Assembly: GCA_031769625.1 (NCBI GenBank)
Contig: JAUIMM010000519.1
Location: 3,591,501 to 3,655,500, forward strand
Origin: Taudactylus pleione
Taxonomy: Eukaryota > Chordata > Amphibia > Anura > Myobatrachidae
Length of the DNA: 64,000 nt
Reading direction: 5' to 3'
Shown: piece by piece, positions 56,900 to 64,000 of the stretch
How positions within the stretch are numbered: position 1 is the stretch's first letter
Layout: each line of letters starts with the position of its first letter
The notes under the pieces: model-generated
Told to the model about the DNA's origin: nothing
Databases searched by the model: none
The model's input: the letters and a program-made list of their open reading frames with translations, nothing else
Position numbers and translations under genes: made by a program

Positions 56900-58062
56900 G
56901 GTCCTGATACAGGGATATTTGGTAATGCAGCCGCAGTCGCAGCCGCTCTCGCAATAGCGTTTTGTGGAGTAATGCAAATACTAATCTCAGCCTTCCCTTT
57001 TGTGCAGAGCGATGTGATTGAGTATGCGAGCATTGAGACGCCCACTTTCAGGCTGTGTGGTCTGTGCATATGCAATGGAGATAGTACATACTCCAACACT
57101 GACGCAAAATCGGTCACACCATTGAGGTAGCCTATGGTCTACTCTAGTTACTCTCCTCTAATCCAACTAAACATGGCCTCCGAGGCTGTAGATTTGCGAT
57201 TGGGAAGGTAGCAGCATTCCCAGACACACCCGTGGCACTCCTCTAACACACCCATGGGACTCCTCTAACACGCCCATGGCACTCCTCTAACATGCCCATG
57301 GCACTCCTCTAACACATCCATGGCACTCCTCTAACATGCCCATGGCACTTCTCTAACATGTCCATGGCACTCCTCTGACAGGCCCATGGCACTCCTCTAA
57401 CACACCCATGGCACTCCTCTAACACGCCCATGGAACTCCTCTAACACGCCCTTTGGGACTTCTCTAACACACCCATGGCACTCCTCTAACACATCCATGG
57501 CACTCCTCTAACACATCCATGGCACTCCTCTAACATGCCCATTGCACTCCTCTAACACACCAATGGCACTCCTCTAACATGCCCATGGCACTCCTCTAAC
57601 ACGCCCATTGGGACTCCTCTAACATGCCCATGGCACTCCTCTAACATGCCCATGGCACTCCTCTAACACGCCCATGGCACTCCTCTAACATGCTCATGGC
57701 ACTCCTCTAACACACCCATGGCACTCCTCTAACACGCCCATAGCACTCCTTTAACACGCCCATGGCACTCCTCTAACACACCCATAGCACTCCTCTAACA
57801 CGCCCATGGCACTCCTCTAACACACCCATGAAACGTCCCCTTTTAGAGATCACTTTAGGTCACCTCCTAGTCTCCACCCTGAATTGCCCAAGGATCGCAA
57901 ACCCCTTCTCAAGTGTTGGCGATGTTGTACGCAATTGCAATCACCATCAGACATTTGTATTTGCGCGAGCGCAGAAAGGATTTCTTGGACATTGCATGCA
58001 CAGTAAAGAATATCGCTCAACTGCAGGAACATTGAAACTGCGTCCATCTCTGAATCAGGCCC
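56900..58062. mobile_element. MITE of the GGGCCTGATTCAG family carrying a minisatellite, TSD AAT
   Basis: Left end GGTCCTGATACAG; right end CTGAATCAGGCCC, flanked by AAT at 56897-56899 and 58063-58065. Its middle half is a 22-bp minisatellite (57225-57832). No transposase. Confidence 0.75.
57225..57832. repeat. 22-bp minisatellite
   Basis: About 27 units of CCCATGGCACTCCTCTAACA + CG/CA/TG. A few units have 23 bp (CCATTGGGACT or CTTTGGGACT variants). Confidence 0.95.
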
Positions 58063-58065
58063 AAT

Positions 58066-58520
58066 GTCCACCTGGGGACTACTGCAGCATTACTTATCAT
58101 TTGCTTATAGATTAAGTCTAGCCCTCATGTTATGTATTTTTAGCTGAAATATAATATAATTATAGTGCAATATTCAACATTTTTAAAGCTGAGATTTTGA
58201 TTGCCAAATAAATGTCTATGAACTTCAAATAACATTTTATATAGGATTCTCTGACATTATTGCCAGGATTTTCATGTTTTGTTTTGGATGTCAAAATTAT
58301 GGAGTTTTGTAACTCACTTATAATTATATACACACCCAAAACAAATCATAAAGATGAGTTGAGAATCCCATGTAATGGTAAAATGTCAGGGAAACTATTT
58401 TTAATTGCATGAAAATCCAATTAATGGATGCAATTTGTTGCATGTCCAGGTGGAGGGTTTACAATTGCCTTCCTAGCACTGGCTACACCATGAAAATGGT
58501 CACCTACTCTATCTAAGAGT
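58066..58520. other. Spacer, nothing recognised
   Basis: AT-rich; no feature. Confidence 0.4.
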
Positions 58521-58870
58521 CAACATTTCTATGATGCTTATGGTTGCTGTTAGGGTTTGCGCTAGGGTTACGGTTAGTGCTAGAGTTAGCGCTAGGGTTA
58601 GGGTTAGTGCTAGAGTTAGCGCTAGGGTTAGGGTTAATATTACAGTTAGTGCTAGGGTAGGCAAAGAATGACAAGATATCATCACTCTCAACATGTTGAA
58701 TGTTGACAAGTTTATTGTGAACATTCTGAACATGTCGACACATTCATTGTTGAAATTAAGACCATGTAGACAGCCATGTGTCGACAGCCTTATGCCGACA
58801 TAGTGAATGTCGACTTTGGAAATGTCAAACATATATACCAAATCCCTAAAAATAATAAGGGCGTTAACTG
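58521..58870. mobile_element. Telomere-like stutter plus ATGTCGAC repeat
   Basis: GTTAGCGCTAGGGTTAGGGTT stutter at 58545-58660. The following 58700-58815 is packed with AACATGTTGAATGTTGAC and GTCGACA words in both orientations, as in a foldback element. The two parts are probably one dispersed repeat; the ends are undefined. Confidence 0.5.
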
Positions 58871-58904
58871 TATGTGTGCATGGTATTTCTTCCTGAAAGG
58901 GAGG

Positions 58905-59002
58905 AGCAGGTTCTGCCTGGCTGATATCACAGCTGAACAAAGGAGAAGCATGGTTGACCTGGCTGCTATCAGAAAGGAACACTTGAAAACTATGTTCTGC
59001 CT
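58905..59002. repeat. Isolated 42-bp satellite units
   Basis: About two units of the GGCTGATATCACAGCTGAAC..AGGAGAAGCATG motif, the same as the diverged units that close the large array near 62670-62800. The insertion at 59013-59340 interrupts the run. Confidence 0.7.
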
Positions 59003-59012
59003 TTACTAATAT

Positions 59013-59340
59013 ATGCCAGTCGGTCGCTGAATTAAACTTGGAGTCGGGAGGCTATGCTAATATTGCTACATATTGTTTCAATTACAAGCTGGACTTTCTT
59101 TTTTATCTATTAGTATTCTTTTGTTTTTATTTATTGAGCCTGATCAGCTCTCAGTCTATTAACATTTTTATATATTTCTGATGCTATATACATGTCATGT
59201 AGTAACATATTTTTGTTACAATCTTTCATATAATCTCATGCTCTTACAGTACCTACAATTGAATAAATAATTACTCGTTACTGGTGTATTGGTTTCCATA
59301 TCCCGGTAAAGGTATTTTCAGTGCGCTCAATTTATTTCCC
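59013..59340. mobile_element. Insertion into the 42-bp satellite, direct repeats TTACTA(A/G)TAT
   Basis: AT-rich 328 bp. The ten bases before it (59003-59012, TTACTAATAT) and after it (59341-59350, TTACTAGTAT) match at nine of ten, and satellite sequence lies on both sides. I do not recognise its class; a 10-bp duplication would suit a retroposed sequence. Confidence 0.55.
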
Positions 59341-59350
59341 TTACTAGTAT

Positions 59351-59455
59351 TAGAGCTGAACAGAGGAGAAGCATGTTCCATCTGCCTGATATCACAGTGG
59401 AAAGTGCGGGGGGGGGGGGGGGTGGAACTGCGCCATGTACCATTTGGCTGATAGC
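59351..59455. repeat. 42-bp satellite units before the nested element
   Basis: GAGCTGAACAGAGGAGAAGC, then GATATCACAGTGGAAAGTGC, a run of G at about 59408-59421, and CATGTACCATTTGGCTGATA. These are diverged units of the main array. Confidence 0.7.
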
Positions 59456-60383
59456 AGTGACGTGCAGTGAGGTCAATGGCTGGGGAGGCACACATGGGGA
59501 TGGGTCTGAGTGCTTGGAGCCTGTCTCACCCTCTACTCACTGTAACTCTCCCCTCACTACACTAAACTTCAGTCTATTAATTCTACTACCTGCATCAATG
59601 TGTCGTATCTTGCTTCTACTGGCTGAGCACTACCTGGTCACATGACACTTCCAAGGTATCCATCAGTGTTCAAGGCACGCCACCCATACTCAGAGACATG
59701 CCTCTATTAGCTCTGTTTCTGTGTAGCATATGCTGGCCATACACCTGCATGACCAAGATTCACATACAACTCCCCAGAGCTCCCTGGCAGTCCCGGCGGC
59801 ACGATTTGTTGTTTTCCATTGCACACGATATGTCATACGATCGATCGTGTGCCTCAAGCGCTCATTGGGGAAAAGTCATTGAAATTACATGAATGGACGC
59901 ACGATGCATCGCATGCACAAAATAAACGGTACGATCTGCACACGATATGATGGATAATATTGGCAGCACACCTGATCATACGATCCATTTTAGGAGCTGC
60001 GGGAGCATGCATCGGATCGTATCCACTTTAAAAATGCACAATTTCCACACAATCCATCGTACGGAGCGTTGAAATTGGATAATGGCCCCAAATCCCGTAG
60101 GTGTTTGGCCAGCATTACTGCATGGGGTGTGACACCCCAGCTCTGCAAGCAGTGTCTGACTATAGAGAAGCGAGGCTGAGCTGTTGCTGCCTCATCTCTT
60201 GTCTTCCTGCAGTCCCAGGGAGCCCCACAAAGCTGGTAAGTGCTAACTATAAAAGTGATTAGTATAAACAACGAAGATGTTTTATAAGTTAGAAATATCC
60301 TCTTTGTATTATTCTATCCATTTTTATATAAAATGTTGGGAGTATGATAAGGGAGGCACTGCCTAACCTGACTGCACATAACT
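59456..60383. mobile_element. DNA-transposon-like element in the satellite, TSD GATAGC
   Basis: Left end AGTGACGTGCAGTGAGG..GGGGAGGCAC; right end in reverse complement AGTTATGTGCAGTCAGG..GTGCCTCCC. Flanked by GATAGC at 59450-59455 and 60384-60389. The satellite unit reads through when the element and one GATAGC are removed. The ends resemble hAT types, but the visible TSD is 6 bp, so the superfamily is open. It contains the foldback element 59731-60114. Confidence 0.72.
59731..60114. mobile_element. Foldback MITE, TIR TGCTGGCCA, nested
   Basis: Left end TGCTGGCCATACACCTGCA; the right end reads TGCTGGCCAAACACCTACGG in reverse complement. Interior rich in CACGAT..ATCGTG palindromes (CATACGATCGATCGTGTG near 59834). 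The ends resemble those of 24347-24667 (AGCTGGCCACACAT). TSD not clear. Confidence 0.72.
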
Positions 60384-60389
60384 GATAGC

Positions 60390-62800
60390 ACAAACGAACA
60401 GGTCCCATCTGGCTGATATCACAAAGAAACAGGGGAGGAGCATATCCCATCTAGCTTATAGCACAGAGGAACAGGAGAGGAGCATGTCCCATCCAGCTTG
60501 TAGCACAGAGGAACAGGATAGGAGCATGTTCCATCTAGTTTATAGCACAGAGGAACAGGGGAGGAGCATGTCCCATCTAGCTTATAGCACAGAGGAACAG
60601 GAGAGGAGCATGTCCCATCCAGCTTGTAGCACACAGGAACAGGAGAGGAGCATGTTCCATCTAGTTTATAGCACAGAGGAAAAGGGGAGGAGCATGTCCC
60701 ATCTAGTTTATAGTACAGAGGATCAGGGGAGGTGCATGTCCCATCTAGTTTATATCACAGAGGTACAGGAGAGGAGCATGTCCCATCTAGCTTATAGCAA
60801 AGAGGAACAGGAGAGGAGCATGTCCCATCTAGTTTATAGCACAGAGGCACAGGAGAGGAGCATGTCCCATCTAGTTTATAGCACAAAGGGACAGAAGAGG
60901 AGCATGACCCATCTAGCTTATAGCACAGAGGAACAGGAGAGGAGCATGTCACATATAGCTTATAACACAGAGGTACAGGAGAGGAGCATGTTCCATCTAG
61001 TTTATAGCACAGAGGAACAGGAGAGGAGCATGTCCCATCTAGCTTATAGCACAGAGGAACAGGAGAGGAGCATGTCCCATCTAGTTTATAGCACAGAGGA
61101 ACAGGGGAGGAGCATGTCCCATCTAGCTTATAGCACAAAGGAACAGGAGAGGAGCATGTCCCATCCAGCTTGCAGCACAGAGGAACAGGAGAGGAGCATG
61201 TTCCATCTAGTTTATAGCACAGAGGTACAGGGGAGGAGCATGTCCCATCTAGTTTATAGCACAGAGGTACAGAGGAGGAGCATGTCCCATCTAGCTTATA
61301 GCACAGAGGAACAGGAGAGGAGCATGTCCCATCCAGCTTGTAGCACAGAGGAACAGGAGAGGAGCATGTTCCATCTAGTTTATAGCACAGAGGTACAGGG
61401 GAGGAGCATGTCCCATATAGTTTATAGCACAGAGGTACAGAGGAGGAGCATGTCCCATCTCGCTTATAGCACAAAGGAACAGGAGAGGAGCATGTCCCAT
61501 CTCGCTAATAGCACAGAGGTACAGGAGAGGAGCATGTCCCATCTAGTTTATAGCACAGATGTACAGGAGAAGAGCATGTCCCATCTAGGTTATAGCACAG
61601 AGGAACAGGAGAGGAGCATGTCCCATCCAGCTTGTAGCACAGAGGAACAGGAGAGGAGCATGTTCCATTTAGTTTATAGCACAGATGAACAGGGGAGGAG
61701 CATGTCCCATCTAGTTTATAGTACAGAGGAACAGGGGAGGAGCATGTCCCATCTAGTTTATAGCACAGAGGTACAGGAGAGGAGCATGTTCCATCTAGTT
61801 TATAGCACAGATGAACAGGGGAGGAGCTTGTCCCATCTAGTTTATAGCACAGAGGTACAGGAGAGGAGTATGTCCCATCTAGTTTATAGCACAGAGGAAC
61901 AGGAGAGGAGCATGTCCCATCTAGTTTATAGCACAGAGGCACAGGAGAGGAGCATGTCCCATCTAGTTTATAGCACAGAGGGACAGGAGAGGAGCATGTC
62001 CCATCTAGCTTATAGCACAGAGGAACAGGAGAGGAGCATGTCCCATCTAGCTTATAGCACAGATGAACAGGAAAGGAGCATGTCCCATCTAGTTTATAGC
62101 ACAGAGGTACAGGAGAGGAGCATGTCCCATCTAGCTTATAGCACAGAGGAACAGGAGAGGAGCATGTCCCATCTAGTTTATAGCACAGAGGCACAGGAGA
62201 GGAGCATGTCCCATCTAGTTTATAGCACAAAGGGACAGGAGAGGAGCATGTCCCATCTAGCTTATAGCACATAGGAACAGGAGAGGAGCATGTCCCATCT
62301 AGCTTATACCACAGAGGAACAGGGGAAGAGCATGTCCCATCTAGTTTATAGCACAGAGGAACAGGAGAGGAGCATGTCCCATCTAGTTTATAGCACAGAG
62401 GTACAGGAGAGGAGCATGTCCCATCTAGCTTATAGCACAGAGGAACAGGAGAGGAGCATGTCCCATCTAGTTTATAGCACAGAGGAACAGGAGAGGAGCA
62501 TGTCCCATATAGCTTATAGCACAGAGGTACAGGAGAGGAGCATGTCCCATCTAGTTTATAGCACAGAGGAACAAGAGAGGAGCATGTCCCATCTAGCTTA
62601 TAGCACAGAGGTACAGGAGAGGAGCATGTTCCATCTAGTTTATAGCACAGAGGAACAGGAGAGGAGCATGCTCTACCTGGCTGATATCACAGTGGAATTG
62701 GGGATGAGCATGCTGTGCCTGGCTAATATCACAGCTGAAAAAAGGAGAAGCATGGTCGAACTGGATGATATCAGAGAGAAACAAAGGAGGAGTATGGGGT
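60390..62800. repeat. 42-bp satellite array, open on both strands
   Basis: About 55 units of CATGTCCCATCTAGTTTATA + GCACAGAGGAACAGGAGAGGAG. As the period is 14 codons, both strands stay open. The plus strand gives 596 codons (60484-62274) with a 14-residue MSHLVYSTEEQERS-type unit, then a TAG from a single AGAGG-to-ATAGG change, then 180 more codons (62290-62832). The minus strand gives frames of up to 255 codons (CYKLDGTCSSPVPL unit). Two-strand openness, low complexity, and diverged units trailing off at both ends argue for a satellite rather than a gene. Unit variants (AACAGG/TACAGG, CAT/GCTTG) occur in higher-order patterns. Confidence 0.92.
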
Positions 62801-62976
62801 CTATGCACGAAGCAGTGAAGTGTCCTGTTTAGCTGAAAACAAGGCACTTCCCTGCTTCGTGCTATTCATAGAGCAAGGTACTGTTGGAGAAGCTCATTAT
62901 TTCTCCAGCGGGGCATCTGCTCCTGTATGTATCGCATCACCATACATTTCCGGGCCTCTGCTAGCACTGCATTCCA
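62801..62976. other. Short spacer
   Basis: No feature supported. Confidence 0.4.
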
Positions 62977-62984
62977 GTGTTTCT

Positions 62985-63217
62985 AGAGAGGAGGGGGCCC
63001 GTGTGCAGTCTCAGTCATGGGCACCCTCCTCCCAGTCCGGTGGCTGTGCGGCCAGCGCCGCACTTATAGACTCTGGGCACTAGGGTATGCCCATAGTCTA
63101 TAGTGCATGCGCAGGTCACCAGGAAAATGGTCGTGGTGGCCATTTTCCCTGTACTGCGCATGCACAAACAACGAAAAAATGGCCACGGTGGGTGCACCCG
63201 TTATAAATACGTCCCTG
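62985..63217. mobile_element. Short hAT-type element, relative of 44299-44617
   Basis: Left end CAGTGTTTCTAGAGAGGAG; the right end reads CAGGGACGTATTTATAA in reverse complement. Flanks CTGCATTC (62977-62984) and CCGCATTT (63218-63225) match at six of eight. It shares ATAGACTCTGGGCACTA and GCCATTTTCCCTGTACTGC with the copy at 44299 but lacks part of its right half. Confidence 0.8.
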
Positions 63218-63225
63218 CCGCATTT

Positions 63226-63765
63226 GCCATCTCAGGATGATGTATCCAGTGCTGTTAGGGGAGAAGAGCAGCGATTCTGATTGGGGTGAGGGAACATACC
63301 TACGGGAAGACAGCCAAGTCTCATCATATACTGTAAGTTAGTCAAAAATTTTGCCATACATTGGTTATCATTTATTATACAATTTCCAGCTGGTCATCAG
63401 GGCATTGGGTGCATCACTTATTGGCATGATGTGACCACTGGATAACAGCACAGTACTGTATGGTTATTTATTTTGTTGTCGACTTATCTACAGTACATTT
63501 AATTCCAAGTCATTTCTTACCCCTCTGCCCATGTGCCAAGTGACAGATTGACTGGATGAGAACCGACCGTTTGGTATTGGCAGTGCACCCAGACCTCTTA
63601 CTGGGACCTTTTAGTGGGTAGATGACAGCCGGATAGCATTTGCCTCCTGAATGCATTTATCTCCATATAAAACATTGATCTCATTGTGATTGAATAATTA
63701 CTGAGCAGTGAGCTTTAGGGCCATATAAACCATCTGGGTATCGCTGCCAATATTGCACTGTTGTG
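63226..63765. other. Spacer, nothing recognised
   Basis: No gene or repeat border. Confidence 0.4.
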
Positions 63766-64000
63766 AACCTGATTCACAAGTGAACCCAATGCCGATGTTT
63801 GCGCAGTTGAGCGATTAATTGTGCATGCTTAAAAAGTCTGGTAAACCAGTACTGCGCATGCATTCCCCTGAGTCTACGTGGAGTCTGCTATTGTGTACGG
63901 AGGCACTGTTATTAGAACCGACGTGGGAAAACAATGGGCATTCCTGGGCAGTGTCTTGGAGACGGCCTGCAGTGAACACATATAAAAGACAGACTCATGG
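63766..64000. mobile_element. Start of a CCTGATTCA-family MITE, cut by the window edge
   Basis: GAACCTGATTCACAAGTG resembles the left end of 31388-31871 (GAACCTGATTCAG). The body has GCGCATGC words. The right end lies outside the window. Confidence 0.5.

Noticed and set aside
60755..62272. Minus-strand frames of 239 and 255 codons with a CYKLDGTCSSPVPL unit
   Set aside because: Mirror image of the 42-bp satellite; openness on both strands is a tandem-repeat artefact.

Overview
The window reads as non-coding, repeat-dominated vertebrate DNA, most likely from a frog or toad with a large genome. The evidence is a tRNA-derived SINE ending in (TAA)n (10944-11315), Tc1-like, hAT-like and 3-bp-TSD MITE families, Ty1/copia remnants, hairpin MITEs built on CCAATCAG-type arms, long minisatellites, and AT-rich spacers. 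I saw no host exon, rRNA, free tRNA gene, CRISPR array, operon or bacterial gene. I cannot name the species from the sequence alone. Every protein-like signal I could support is transposon-derived and broken.

Layout. 0-9 kb: AT-rich spacer and GC-rich foldback elements, then a reverse-strand Ty1/copia ruin (integrase, reverse transcriptase with an intact YVDD motif, RNase H). It is split by a 2.8-kb block holding a 1.9-kb hAT-type element (perfect 8-bp TSD) and by a small MITE. 9-16 kb: hairpin MITE, telomere-like-stutter element, SINE, then a 3.6-kb array of a 26-bp minisatellite. 16-26 kb: nested MITEs, including two that abut on one TAA target. 26-31 kb: a Tc1-like pseudo-element inserted inside a minisatellite, a second hAT-type VNTR element in the opposite orientation, and palindromic MITEs. 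31-38 kb: mostly unique AT-rich DNA. 38.4-40.0 kb: a nearly full-length Tc1/mariner element whose transposase keeps one reading frame, a DDE triad with 38-residue D-E spacing, and five nonsense codons. 40-58 kb: hAT-type short elements with 8-bp TSDs (one nested in another), foldback MITEs, telomere-like elements, and a MITE carrying a 22-bp minisatellite. 58-63 kb: a 42-bp satellite, open in frame on both strands, interrupted by at least two later insertions, one of which itself holds a foldback element. 63-64 kb: another short hAT and the start of a MITE.

Nothing here acts as a gene system. The useful content is the insertion history, which can be read from target-site duplications, and a few structural oddities: modular multi-hairpin MITEs, minisatellites carried inside DNA transposons, and the 42-bp coding-like satellite. 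No convincing new functional system was found.
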